NCBI RefSeq assembly: GCF_026262505.1
Contig: NC_067203.1
Span: 16,938,392-17,002,391, forward strand
Reading direction: 5' to 3'
Length of the DNA: 64,000 bases
DNA from: Trichomonas vaginalis G3
Taxonomy: Eukaryota > Parabasalia > Trichomonadida > Trichomonadidae
Within the stretch, counting starts at the first letter, position 1. Each line of letters opens with the position of its first letter. This document shows positions 38,729 through 49,327 of the stretch, in pieces. The notes below the pieces were generated by a model. It searched no databases, was not told where the DNA came from, and worked only from the letters and a program-made list of their open reading frames with translations. Made by a program: the position numbers and the translations under genes.

Positions 38729-39271
38729 AAATGCTTTTTGTAAACCATTTACACTTCAGAAAATTGTATGATTGCAAAACATGACCGTTTAATCGTGGTT
38801 AAAACTACTAGCTCTTCATGACGCAACGATAATGTAATTTATAAATGGCCGTCAAAAAAATAATTTCAATTGAATTACGATCACATTTTATTTCCTTAGT
38901 TTAGATATTTGATGATAAAGAAAAAAATAAAATATGAGATAAACGACTTTCAAAAAAATTTTTTGATTGGGGTTATTCATTAAGATTTAAGTTTGCCTCC
39001 TTCTATGTTTAAAACTCAATAAGTTTTTTGTCACAAATAATGCTATCCACTCGAAAATTGTTTTTGAAATAAGGATAAATCTTAACCCCATGGGATTAAA
39101 CGATATAGTTTTAGTTACTCATGCGATTTTATGTTAAGTTTTTCTGATTTTAGGAATAATATTTTATTGTCAACATCTCAAATATTTGATAACAATAAAA
39201 TAAGATCGGAAATACATTTAGGAGCTCATAAGTAGTAATATATTAATCATTTACAAAAACAACAAAAATAA
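38729..39271. other. Intergenic region
   Basis: About 540 bp of AT-rich sequence; apart from the TGACCGTTTAA string near 38783 nothing is seen. Confidence 0.4.
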
Positions 39272-39967
39272 TTATGCAGAATTGAATGAACTAGGCAAAA
39301 TTGTTTGCTGATGCTTGGCAAGTAAGTCAATTTGCACATCTAAGAACCTTGCGCCCAAACATGTAACGCCAAGGAAAAATATTTTAGTGTAGTAAAGTGA
39401 AAAAGACATTATCTGCAAGAAACCGAATAACATTTTGATTACTTTTGATGTATGGCTAAGTAAACATAATATATATGTTACAGCTGTTAAAGCGCATGAA
39501 ATATGATTAACTGTCATCGAAAGAGGGATCATCATCTTCGAAACCATTGCGTATATGAAGTCGCTCAAGTAAGAGAATGAAACAGCGGACATAGAAATAG
39601 CAACAATAAAAAGATAGTGTAATTCGATTTCATTTTGTGGTTTAAAGAAGACCATAAGTAAAAGCGATGCAACAAAAATAGCACCACAAAGTACAAATGA
39701 CTTGGCTAAGAAATCATATTTTGGAAGAACGCTTGGACTGACTCTGTTTCTACTTTTTTGATAGAAAGTGAATGTATGGTAAAATATAAATGCAAGCATT
39801 GGAGTGTTAACAAGTGTAAAGACTAAATAAAGTGAAGACATCGGAGGATAGGATAAAATGTTAATAATGGAAGGGAAATGTCTAAGACTAACCATAAATG
39901 ATAATGCCGAAAGTGATCCACCGCCAATGAAAAGGGAAATCCAGTAAATTACTGGAATATAATCCAT
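39272..39967 (-). CDS. Six-helix integral membrane protein (Frag1/DRAM-like topology)
   Basis: A 231-residue protein with about six hydrophobic helices: YIPVIYWISLFIGGGSLSAL, the YLVFTLVNTPMLAFIFYH segment, SFVLCGAIFVASLLLMVFF, LHYLFIVAISMSAVSFSYL, the ISCALTAVTYILCLLS segment and IKMLFGFLQIMSFSLYYTK. Start at the ATG 39967 (MDYIPVIYW); the extension to 39982 begins with GTG. Topology and size are like Frag1/DRAM/Sfk1 proteins, but I cannot point to a diagnostic motif, so this is a description and not a family call. Confidence 0.55.
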   Translation of the reverse strand: MDYIPVIYWISLFIGGGSLSALSFMVSLRHFPSIINILSYPPMSSLYLVFTLVNTPMLAFIFYHTFTFYQKSRNRVSPSVLPKYDFLAKSFVLCGAIFVASLLLMVFFKPQNEIELHYLFIVAISMSAVSFSYLSDFIYAMVSKMMIPLSMTVNHISCALTAVTYILCLLSHTSKVIKMLFGFLQIMSFSLYYTKIFFLGVTCLGARFLDVQIDLLAKHQQTILPSSFNSA

Positions 39968-41623
39968 TTTCAAAAATGTCACTTTTCGATTTTTTAATTA
40001 GAAAATTTTTATTGAGAATTAACGTGGCAAAAATGTTGCTTTGTATCACCGGCCATTAAAAAACATCTTCCACATGGTGTGTAAATACTGTTGGTATGAT
40101 ATCGAGTCATGTGTATGCTGAAATTAAAAATTGAAGCGAAACCTTTAGACAAAAAATCAACTTTAAATTTACAAAATTGAGTAATTTTGTGGTCGGTAAG
40201 AACCATTTAGTCAAAATTTAAAAAAAATAAAAAAAAATAAAAAATATACTAGGGACACAAATTGAGACGCGAAAAGCAAATTGAGAGGGAAAAACCTTTC
40301 AAAATTTTGTAAACTTTTGAATTTTTGCCCAAAAATCGCGTTCCTATTTTTGACCTATTCAATTAATAATTTTAGTTTAAATAAAAAATAATTGTTTAGT
40401 CTAACAACGACATTCTTTTGGAATAGGAAACAAGATGATTTAAAGACTTCAAATTTTTTCAGTTCGTTATTTTGGCGATACACAAATAAAATTAGAATCT
40501 ATTCTATGTGTCTTCTAGAATTTTATATAAAAAATGCAGTTAAAATTTTCTGAGGGCAAAACTTTTTCGCGAATATTAGAATTTCGCCAGTTTTAATATT
40601 AAAAACTGTGCTAATGCATTACATTAATCAATATTATAGTAACAATTTGATTAAAAATTTTCTGAGGGCAAAACTTTTCCGCGAATATTAGATTTTTGTA
40701 AGTTTTAATGTTAAAAACTGTGCTAATGTATTACATTAATCAATATTATATCAAGTATTTGATTAGCCATTTTCTGAGGAGAAACTCGCATTTCGAAATA
40801 TTGAGATTTTTTATGAATCTCCAACAAAAATAAATTTGTTGTGTATCATAGTAGTTTATTATATCATCAATTTCGTTCACAAGATTTCTGAAGATTATTG
40901 CATTTCTTGAAAAGTTGAATATTTTCACTATCTGAGCGCGAAATACTTTTTACCAACTGTGGTAATAGATAAAATTCATGTTTTGATGGCAAAATCCTCA
41001 ACATTAGTATGGGAGAAAAAATTATGAGAATTTTTAAACGGCCAATATCGATCTTTGCATTCAAGTATAAAATTCTAGAAGCATGATAAATAATCGAAAT
41101 GTTTCATATATGAATAATAGATATGATGCTAAAATACAAATTCTTTAATCAAATTGGAATATTGCGATTAAAAACTGTATCATTATGCAAGTAATAGAAT
41201 TGTTATAGTAATAACAACTATCTAATGATTTCATATTAATTTCTAATTAAATCTCTTGAATATTTTTTTCAAAATTACATTTGGCCAAAAGAACGAAATA
41301 GAAAGATAATCTACTCTATTTAGGAAATTGAATTTTTATTCTTTAGATTCGAATGTCTTTTGGATTGTCAATAATGTGATGAGAAATTCAAGTTCACATA
41401 TAGAGATAATTTATTTTAAAAAACATACCTTATTGTATAAGAATGACAAATCTCTATTTATATTAGATAAAACACGATATTTTTTATTTGAATGGGGGTA
41501 ATTCAATTTTTTCTGAAAAACCGCGCGTTCCAAAAAAATTTTCAACAATAGTTAATTTCAAAAATACGAAATTAGTTCATGTTTTTAGTTATATTTAAAA
41601 TGCGTGAACGTAGATATAATGGG
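39968..41623. other. Intergenic region with tandem repeats
   Basis: No convincing gene. It contains the 112 bp tandem array at 40530-40810 and several AATTGAGA(G/C) strings (for example 40261-40290). Short open frames near 40.0-40.2 and 40.7-41.1 kb lack protein-like composition. Confidence 0.5.
40530..40810. repeat. Tandem array, 112 bp period, about 2.4 copies
   Basis: AATTTTCTGAGGGCAAAACTT starts near 40544 and 40656, and a diverged third copy (ATTTTCTGAGGAGAAACT) near 40768. Each unit includes GCGAATATTAGA and AAAAACTGTGCTAATG followed by TTACATTAATCAATATTA. Confidence 0.85.
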
Positions 41624-41989
41624 TTAGACGGATGGGATAAAATCTTTAAAGTCCTCTTTATCAGCTATATATTCTTGAGCTTGTTTAGCTGTAGGGCCGC
41701 CAAAAGTTCCATCCTTATCTTGGTAGCTGACATGAGCACAGAAATCTCTGAACTCGTTCATGTTATCTTGGAAGAATTTAATAGCAACAGTTTTATTGCG
41801 TTTTGCAATTCTGGATCTTGGTGCAATATCATATTTGCTCTCAAAAATGTCACCTATGAGATTTATTTGGGATTGTTGAAAATCAAATTTGCCGAATGTG
41901 AATTTGAGTAGCTTCCATGCTTCTGAGGTAATTAGGTTAAAGCTACCTCTTTCCTTAGCTGTCCTCTCCTTCTCAGAAAGCCTCTTCAT
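41624..41989 (-). CDS. Unrecognised small basic protein with consensus initiator
   Basis: A 121-residue, mostly helical, charged protein (MKRLSEKERTAKERG, then a TSEAWKLLKFTFGKFDFQQSQ segment and APRSRIAKRNKTVAIKFFQD). No cysteines beyond one, no signal peptide or membrane segment, no known motif. The central part might be a small helical DNA- or protein-binding domain, but I make no assignment. Its promoter is the best in the window: TTCATTATTCATG, where TCA(+1)TTATTCAT matches the full trichomonad initiator consensus and gives a 7 nt leader. Confidence 0.6.
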   Translation of the reverse strand: MKRLSEKERTAKERGSFNLITSEAWKLLKFTFGKFDFQQSQINLIGDIFESKYDIAPRSRIAKRNKTVAIKFFQDNMNEFRDFCAHVSYQDKDGTFGGPTAKQAQEYIADKEDFKDFIPSV

Positions 41990-41999
41990 GAATAATGAA
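41987..41999 (-). promoter_or_regulatory. Consensus initiator overlapping the ATG
   Basis: Minus-strand TTCATTATTCATG; predicted +1 A at 41996, start codon at 41989. Confidence 0.6.
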
Positions 42000-42686
42000 T
42001 TTACTTAAACCTATCAAAACTTTGAAGGAAACATTAGCATGCTTCAATTATCAAAATTCTGTGAAAGTGACACTTTGATCCATCAATTCAAAATTTTTGG
42101 GTCCCTTTTTCAATGAAATCATAATGCCCAAAACAATTTGAAGTGATTGGTATTCCAATATATTGTAAAATCTGCATTGTTAGAAAACGAACATTTTAGA
42201 ATTATCAAAGATCAAATGTCACTTTTCTCCAGAACTTTTGAGATAATCTATATCTGGAAAAAAAAATTGGAAAAAATAATAGACATATTACTTTTTATTA
42301 ATAGGATTTAACTAAGTTGCCGATTTGATACCTGCAACAAAATTTCTTTGATGTCCTCCTAGAATGCCATATTTTTTCCAAAATGATCTTCGTAGACTTT
42401 CTCAATAATTCATTATTATGTGTTGTAATGACAATTCTTAACCTTCGCATTTGATGATTTTCGAAATTTTCGTTTAGATATAGTAGTTTCAAAATCGCAG
42501 GTACAAATCTTCCGAAAAATTGTAAGTAAAGTTTTTATTTTTGGACCCGAGATTTTGCGAATAGATTATTTTGGTGAAATGCACATCTAGAATGGTATAG
42601 TTTATTTCGATTTGGAAGATAAACAAATACCAATTCTAGAAGTATATTTCATCCAAATAATTATAAAATATTAAAAAAAATAAACT
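41997..42686. other. Intergenic region
   Basis: About 690 bp. Two initiator-like strings (GTGACACTTTG near 42064 and TGTCACTTTTCTCC near 42217) have no gene directly after them. No coding region is convincing. Confidence 0.4.
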
Positions 42687-45600
42687 TTATTGTTTTATTG
42701 TTCTCAAAATCTTCAAACCTGTTGGTTGACCGCCAAACTCACAAATTTCGCAGATAGGGCATAACTGACCTGCGTTTTTACTGTCTGTCTGGCAACCGCA
42801 AAGAGGACAAGAGATAGAAGGCTTTCCTCTGTAAATAGGAGTCTTTCCGATGACATCAATGAAGAATGGATTTCTTTCATTGTAGTTGATGTTCAAAGCG
42901 TTTGTTCCAACTTTGTTTGCCTGTTCAAGAGAAGCACGAGCTTGTCCTGCAATCTTTTCATTTGGCTCCAAATCAAGTAATCTTGAGATTAATGATTTAG
43001 CAGTCAAATAATTGTGGTATTTCATAGCCATTCTTACAGCAGATTGCAAAGTCAATCGTTCATGAGATCGAGCCAATCCAACATGAGTGAAGTAAACAGC
43101 CAATTCCAGATTTCTTGTTGGATCCGTCTCGCTCTTTCTTGTTAATTCGAGGAGGCAGCCAATTGCGTATTTCGTTGCAATATGCAAACAATCCAAAATC
43201 TTTTGTTCTTCTTCTTTTGTTTGGACCGAAGTAACAATAACTCTTCTGATCAATGTTTGGCAAATTCCAAAACATTCTTTGAAGTGTCCTTTGTTGAACT
43301 CGATGAAAATGCTGTTCTTCATCATTTCATCGAATTGAGAAACTGAATCTGTCAAAACCGGAAGTGACAAATTTCTGAATTTCATCGAAAGAGGAACAGA
43401 TAAATGTCCGAACTCGTTTTGGATAGAAAGATTGGATCTCACGAAGCTTTCAATGAACAAATTCTTGAGGGGTTCGAAGTTCTTCGCATTGAGCTGTGTC
43501 TTAGCCAAAACAAGAGCTTCTCCGAAATCTCCTGATGCCGCGAAATCTCCAATTGTTGTTGAATTCTTTGACATCTCTTGTTTGATGTCTTCTCCACGAG
43601 GAGGAGCAACAAACTGTGATGGACTTGGCGCAGGAATGTTTTCAACATTGATGTCAACATCCCAGCCTTCGCTATCGTCTTCTTCATTGTTGTCACTTTT
43701 CTGGTTATCGTCTTCATCTGACATTGGCCATTCTGTTTCTCCTTCATCGAGTTGTGTGTCTTTTTCGACGGAGAAAGGAATGAATGTTGGTCTTGTGAGT
43801 GGCCAATCTTCTGATCTCTGTTTGATCTCTGGCAATTCGATTTCTGGCATTTTTTGACTGACAATTTGCTCCAAATTCGGATTTATGCCAATCAACAATT
43901 TGTCAATCGATTCGTTGTCGTTGCACCAGATCATGTATTCGGGATTATTTGTCTGTTTTGTGAGCTTTTGTAAACTGGCAGAATTTCCTGCCAAAAGATA
44001 CAAAAATGCCAAATTTTCTGTATCATTTGCCTTTGTAAACATTTTTTCTGCCAAAGAAATTTTTCCACAATTGAGAGCGTTTTCGGCCAATGTCTTGTAA
44101 ATCGATTTGTCCTTGATCTCGTCGGCCGCGAGGACGGCTGTATCGAAATCGCCCGCTTTAAGAGCCATTTCGAACTTAGTTTTAGGATCTCTGGCCAAAC
44201 TTGCAGCGATATCGTAGCGATTGTTGTTTGCAGCGAATTCCATGATGGCGAAACCAATCGGAGGCTGTTCAGCGACAATGCGACGAGCAGCATGGCCACC
44301 ATCCGATTTAGAATTGATCAAAGCAAGCTTTAATTTCAATTCTCCTAACTCAATTTCGCGTTTGAAGACAACTCCGTCACGTGTTACGAACCAGGCGATT
44401 TCTTCCTTGGCCTTGATGATATAAAGAACTCTTGGGAGCGAACATACAACTCCGGAATATCCGGAAACGATATACTTCAAATGAGTACGAGTTGTAAAGA
44501 GAATGGCGTCACCGTCGAAGCAGCAGCTCTTTACTTTTGAGGATTCATTGAAGACTGAGGGATCCGTAAGGTCTGCATTTGAATATAAGATAGAAGTTGA
44601 GTTTCTAGCGCAGATTTTTGTCTTGTCATCGTTTATCATGATTACCTTGCAGTCATTGAACTGAATATTTCTGATTTCTTTCTGTCTTGTGATATCATAT
44701 AAGTAAATGTTGGTTTTCGTTACAAGATAAACACGCTGTGCAGGAGCAGCAAATAGTCTGAGTGCGTGAGGAACCTGGAATCTCGATAATGTAGATGATC
44801 CTGGCTCTCCATAGCATAATTTGTCTCTGGAAGTGCTCAAACATACAAAAGATGAGCGGGAGAACCATACAGCGGATAATCCTTCGCCTTTCGTAATAGG
44901 ATTCGTCATTGATAAGTCGATACATTGATAATAAGGATTTTTTTCGTTGTCGTATGAAACGAGCGCCATATTTCTGGCATTGTTCCAGCTTATGGATGTT
45001 ACTCCATTTTGTACTGTACTCGGTTTCTCTTGATTCTTTGAGATTACGTCGACAACGTGAATTTCGCTTTCTTGGATCCAAGCAACGGATGTTCCTTGTA
45101 CGTCGAAAGGTGTACGTTCTTTATTCGTTTTGAGAATGGTGACACCGCTATCGTGGCCGGCTGCAATTAAAGCATCTTTCGGATGAGCAGCGACACACCA
45201 AAAGCGGCTGCCGGATATTTCGTAAGTGCCGATTTCTCTGTATGTGTTTCCGTCGAATTCGCGAATGGAAAAGTCTTCTGAGCAGGAAATGATATTTCCT
45301 GTTGCAGGATGGAAGCGTACGCATGTAGCAGGGCCTGTATGAGCATTGATTGTTGATGTGACTTGTAATTCGTCATTGATTATCTTGTAAACTTTAATAG
45401 AACTGTCTTCTCCGCAAGATATTAATCTGTTGCCTGAACTATCCCATGCAACGCAGTTTGCGCCCTCTGGATGTTCCTCGCTTTCCGAAAGAAGACTGGA
45501 ATTTGACTCTAAACTGAAAAATGACGAATCAACATCTTTACTCATTGATCCTTTCAGTAAATTCTCAATACTAAATAGACGGACGCACTCATCAAGGCAT

Positions 45601-46058
45601 GCTGTTGCAACGAGAGGCTGATTTGGATTGAATGATGATGACATGACGAAGTATGTGTGATCTTCAAGAATACAAACGCAGCATCTGCTTTGCCAGTTCC
45701 ATATTCTTGATGTACTATCGTCGGATGATGTTATGAGTAATGGATATGTTGAATGAAACTCAATGGATCTGATAAAATCAATATGGCCTTCTAATGTGAA
45801 AAGTTTAACTTTGCGTTGCCAATTATAAACAATAACTTGGTAGTCATCTGTACCGCATGCAAATAATGGTTGTGTTGAATGGAATGCAACACATCGAACA
45901 GGAACGTCTGAAACCTGATAAGATTGTAATTCAACATTAATATCGTAATCATATATCACTACCATACCTGTATGTGTGCTGTATAACACCCAAGGTCTAC
46001 TCGGGTGAAAACAGATACCTTTGACACGAGGTGCTTCAATATCTATTTTCACCTTCAT
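42687..46058 (-). CDS. COPA: Coatomer subunit alpha (alpha-COP)
   Basis: A 1123-residue protein starting at MKVKIDIEAPRVKG; the in-frame extension to 46118 lacks initiator support. The N-terminus is a seven-bladed WD40 propeller (PRVKGICFHPSRPWVL, VYNWQRKVKLFTLEGH-IDFI, SRIWNWQSRCCVCILEDH), a hallmark of alpha-COP. A second propeller, an alpha-solenoid (residues about 620-740), an acidic linker (about 760-800) and the C-terminal domain follow, ending in a CPLCG...CPICEICEFG cysteine-rich module equivalent to the alpha-COP C-terminus. COPI coats retrieve ER proteins bearing KKXX signals from the Golgi. The four added CxxC cysteines suggest a zinc site where animal COPA has a degenerate version. 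Confidence 0.9.
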   Translation of the reverse strand: MKVKIDIEAPRVKGICFHPSRPWVLYSTHTGMVVIYDYDINVELQSYQVSDVPVRCVAFHSTQPLFACGTDDYQVIVYNWQRKVKLFTLEGHIDFIRSIEFHSTYPLLITSSDDSTSRIWNWQSRCCVCILEDHTYFVMSSSFNPNQPLVATACLDECVRLFSIENLLKGSMSKDVDSSFFSLESNSSLLSESEEHPEGANCVAWDSSGNRLISCGEDSSIKVYKIINDELQVTSTINAHTGPATCVRFHPATGNIISCSEDFSIREFDGNTYREIGTYEISGSRFWCVAAHPKDALIAAGHDSGVTILKTNKERTPFDVQGTSVAWIQESEIHVVDVISKNQEKPSTVQNGVTSISWNNARNMALVSYDNEKNPYYQCIDLSMTNPITKGEGLSAVWFSRSSFVCLSTSRDKLCYGEPGSSTLSRFQVPHALRLFAAPAQRVYLVTKTNIYLYDITRQKEIRNIQFNDCKVIMINDDKTKICARNSTSILYSNADLTDPSVFNESSKVKSCCFDGDAILFTTRTHLKYIVSGYSGVVCSLPRVLYIIKAKEEIAWFVTRDGVVFKREIELGELKLKLALINSKSDGGHAARRIVAEQPPIGFAIMEFAANNNRYDIAASLARDPKTKFEMALKAGDFDTAVLAADEIKDKSIYKTLAENALNCGKISLAEKMFTKANDTENLAFLYLLAGNSASLQKLTKQTNNPEYMIWCNDNESIDKLLIGINPNLEQIVSQKMPEIELPEIKQRSEDWPLTRPTFIPFSVEKDTQLDEGETEWPMSDEDDNQKSDNNEEDDSEGWDVDINVENIPAPSPSQFVAPPRGEDIKQEMSKNSTTIGDFAASGDFGEALVLAKTQLNAKNFEPLKNLFIESFVRSNLSIQNEFGHLSVPLSMKFRNLSLPVLTDSVSQFDEMMKNSIFIEFNKGHFKECFGICQTLIRRVIVTSVQTKEEEQKILDCLHIATKYAIGCLLELTRKSETDPTRNLELAVYFTHVGLARSHERLTLQSAVRMAMKYHNYLTAKSLISRLLDLEPNEKIAGQARASLEQANKVGTNALNINYNERNPFFIDVIGKTPIYRGKPSISCPLCGCQTDSKNAGQLCPICEICEFGGQPTGLKILRTIKQ

Positions 46059-46402
46059 TTTTGTTGAAAAAAAAATTTTAGTAAAGAGATATTTTAAAAA
46101 GAAGTTTCTTATAGCCATATCAGTTTATTGAACGATGGTATCCTTATTTTCTACTAGAAATTTGATATTTCATCAAAATTGCAAATCAAATTCTATGAAA
46201 ACTATGTTTTGAACAATCATTCCTGGAAAATTGAGGTTATTAATAGATGTATTAATTATATTACCTATTGTGCTTGTCTAATATACTTAGTTGTAAAGAT
46301 CTCATGCAGAAAAGATGTTATTCATTTCAGAACTTGGACTTAATGATGCAAAATTTCAAAACTTTGAGCTAAAGAATGAAAACTATAATGTTCTTTTGTT
46401 TT
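46059..46402. other. Intergenic region
   Basis: About 340 bp between alpha-COP and the ankyrin gene. No feature seen apart from AT-rich sequence. Confidence 0.4.
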
Positions 46403-47904
46403 TTAGCATGCTGCTGTTTCTTTGCTGTTATTTTCTGCTGCAATATGAAGTGGAGTATTTTCGATTTCACCTTTAGCATTGATATCTGCACCATGTGAAA
46501 TAAGAATTTCTGCTGTTTCTTTGCTGTTATTTTCTGCTGCATAATGAAGTGGAGTTAGTTCAAAATAGCATTTAGCATTGATATCTGCACCTGTGAAATA
46601 AGAACTTCTGCTGTTTCTTTGTTGTTAATTATTGCTGCATAATGAAGTGGAGTTTTTTCGATTTCACCTTTAGCATTGATATCTGCACCATGTGAAATAA
46701 GAACTTCTGCTGTTTCTTTGCTGTTCTTTATTGCTGCAATATGAAGTGGAGTATTTTCGATTCCATTTTTAGCATTGATATCTGCACCATGTGAAATAAT
46801 AACTTCTGCTGTTTCTTTGCTGTTAATTATTGCTGCATAATGAAGTGGAGTTTTTTCGATTTCACCTTTAGCATTGATATCTGCACCATGTGAAATAAGA
46901 ACTTCTGCTGTTTCTTTGCTGTTATTTATTGCTGCATAATGAAGTGAAGTTCGTCCAGATTTATTTTTAGCATTTATATCTACGCCATGTGAAATAAAAT
47001 ATTTGCAAACAGATGGAAGAAAAAATGAGCCAGAACGTATAAAACATGTATTAATATCATTAGTTTGATCTAAATATACTAATAATGGTTGAAGATATTG
47101 GCACTGAATGCATGTATCTAAGTTGATTTCAATATTGTATTCATTCATTAAAAATGAAACAAAATCAATGTTATGTGAAAAAATTGCATATTTCATGCAC
47201 ATGTCATCTGGTTGTTGAAATTTCAAGCACTCGCTTAAGATCTCTTGATTTCCGCCTAAAAATGATAAACGGAGACATTTTTGTGTGATTTCAGAATGGA
47301 ACATTGTGATAAAGAACTTAAAACAATCAACTGAACCATAATAACAGCATAATTCAAGAAAAGAATAACCATCCATTGAATCTGGATAAAGATCGGATAT
47401 TAGTCTTTGATCTTTATCAAATTCGCACCTTCCGATGATAGAGATTAATAATTCTTTATCATTATCCATAATTGCCCTGTAAATTGTATTTTCTTTATGA
47501 ATTTCTACTGAATAATTTTGAGATTCACATTCTTTGAAATATCTCTTGTCACTTTCGTTAAGTATTATTCCATATTCTTGATAAAAAAGATAATTAAAAA
47601 CATAACAAATATTTTGCATCTCCTTTGGATGATATTCATCAAAGATTTGTTTGGCAAGAGTTAAATATGACTTAATATAGCGGTTATTATACAATGTCAT
47701 GCACGACAATAATGTTATAATAATATATGGAGGACAATTGTTTGAATCGATAAGATGAATTTTGATATCTTTATAAATTGCAGCTAATTTGTTTCCATCT
47801 TTTGTTTTGAGTCGATATAATGAGTCTAATACATCACAAAAATTTGCATAAATGCTCATCAATTCATTGTAATGAGTTGGTGATTCTGTTTTATCACACT
47901 CCAT
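46403..47904 (-). pseudogene. DUF3447-type ankyrin-repeat protein with a late frameshift
   Basis: The open frame from the ATG at 47904 encodes 449 residues: a helical N-terminal region of the trichomonad DUF3447 style (YNELMSIYANFCDVLDSLY, IMDNDKELLISIIGRCEFD, SFLELCCYYGSVDCFKFF) and then near-identical 33-residue ankyrin repeats (HGADINAKGEIEKTPLHYAA). At about 46590 one base is missing (CTGCACCTGTG instead of CTGCACCATGTG), ending the frame after MLNAILN at 46555. In the restored frame two more repeats run to a TAA at 46403-46405. So the protein ends early by seven or so codons of junk, or the locus is a recent pseudogene. Trichomonads carry hundreds of such genes; roles are unknown. Confidence 0.8.
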
Positions 47905-48395
47905 TAAAAATTGTAAAATTTTTTTAGAGCAACAAATACAAAAGGTTATAACTTCTCATTGATAGCAAGATATGTGTACATACCTCAATAACAGGTTCTT
48001 CACCATTTATTTTATATTTTTTCCCCCATAGAATAATCAAATGTATTCAGGTTTTAAACTTAAGCCCATCTTGCTACACATAGTCACCTAATCGTACTCC
48101 TTCCTCAATGTTGAGTGATTCTCTTTCAAAAATGTTTACGAAGATATACGAGTTTATCATCCAAAGATGGTATTAACCGATTTTCTCCAAACTACGTATT
48201 CTACATATATATATATATAATTGTATAGTCTGTAGCTGGAGTTTCAGGCTATAATTTTTTGTAGTATTTGACGGGAATTCTTTTGTTCGTTTAGCATATA
48301 AAATGATTTGCTTCTATGTTTCATCTCTTTTTTGGTTTTTTTGTAACTGGTTTTGTAAATTCTCCGTCCTCTCAAATAAATTTTAGTGATTTGTC
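47905..48395. other. Divergent intergenic region of ankyrin and CK2 beta genes
   Basis: About 490 bp. Contains an (AT)n microsatellite near 48207-48220 and, before CK2 beta, CCGTCCTCTCAAATAAATTTTAG, a possible initiator. Confidence 0.45.
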
Positions 48396-49154
48396 ATGAG
48401 GGGTTCAGCAAAATTTAAACCCCGAATCACTAAAACGGAAAAATTCTATATATATGCAGGTCCATGTGATAATTGTCCACCGTCAGTCGAGCCTTGGGTT
48501 ATGCAATTTTGCTCAATGCCAGAAAATAAATGGTATGCAAAAATAGATCGCAATTGGTTAATAGATCCTTTCAATCAATACGGATTAGAAGAAATTTTAC
48601 CAAATTTCGATCTTGCTCTCGATATGATAACAGATGAACACTCCAAAAAATGGATTTACCTAACAGATCAGAATATTTCAGCAGTTCTTGTCCAAGCAAA
48701 ACATCTTTATGGTATGCTTCATGCAAGATATATTACTCAAAGTCCTGGCTTAAAACAGATGAAAGAAAAATACAACGAAGAGCTATTTGGTACATGTCCA
48801 AGAGTCAATTGTGACAATGCGAAACTTCTTCCTATCGGAACTACTTTTCGCGTGAAACATCATTCAGTAAAATTATTTTGCCCTTGCTGCTACGACATAT
48901 ACAAAGCACCACGGAAAGTTGCTCTAGATGGTGCCCATTTTGGATCTGCTTTTCCTCATATTTTTTTAGCAAGTTATCCTGCATTGGATATGCATTCCAA
49001 GTTTAAGCAATTTGATATACATATGTTTGGCCTGAAGTTGAATAGAAATAGTCTCCCTGCTTTTATACCTCACGAAAGAAATGTTCATCAGCATGATATT
49101 TATTCTGATTATGATGAAGAAGAGGAAGAAGAAGATGAATCGGATGACAACTAA
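48396..49154 (+). CDS. Casein kinase II regulatory (beta) subunit
   Basis: A 252-residue CK2 beta. The family core is clear: WYAKIDRNWLIDPFNQYGLE, then ALDMITDE, AKHLYGMLHARYITQSPGL, the zinc site CPRVNC ... CPCC (the CxxxxC and CxxC ligands that bring the dimer together) and LDGAHFGSAFPHIFLASYP. The acidic groove near residues 50-70 is weaker than in animals. The tail is highly acidic (YDEEEEEEDESDDN), which the animal protein does not have. It regulates the CK2 alpha kinase as a dimer. The ATG follows a TTTGTC context; the 14 bp spacing from CTCTCAAAT is too long to be certain of the initiator. Confidence 0.9.
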   Translation: MRGSAKFKPRITKTEKFYIYAGPCDNCPPSVEPWVMQFCSMPENKWYAKIDRNWLIDPFNQYGLEEILPNFDLALDMITDEHSKKWIYLTDQNISAVLVQAKHLYGMLHARYITQSPGLKQMKEKYNEELFGTCPRVNCDNAKLLPIGTTFRVKHHSVKLFCPCCYDIYKAPRKVALDGAHFGSAFPHIFLASYPALDMHSKFKQFDIHMFGLKLNRNSLPAFIPHERNVHQHDIYSDYDEEEEEEDESDDN

Positions 49155-49327
49155 CCATATAAATATTTGTTTGAATTTTTTACAAATACTTTAATTTTTT
49201 TTTTTATCTAATAACAAAAATAAAGAAAGAATTCTATGAATCAGTGGTCTGATTCAGAATACATATAAATATCATAATAAATTCATAAAATAATAATAAA
49301 TAATATCATAATGATCTATATTTTTCA

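Noticed and set aside
40009..41064. Short minus-strand frames in the 40-41 kb region
   Set aside because: They span the 112 bp repeat or AT-rich filler, have no promoter and no domain features.
43432..43864. Open frames on both strands in the alpha-COP gene
   Set aside because: They overlap the strongly conserved alpha-COP frame and have no family resemblance.
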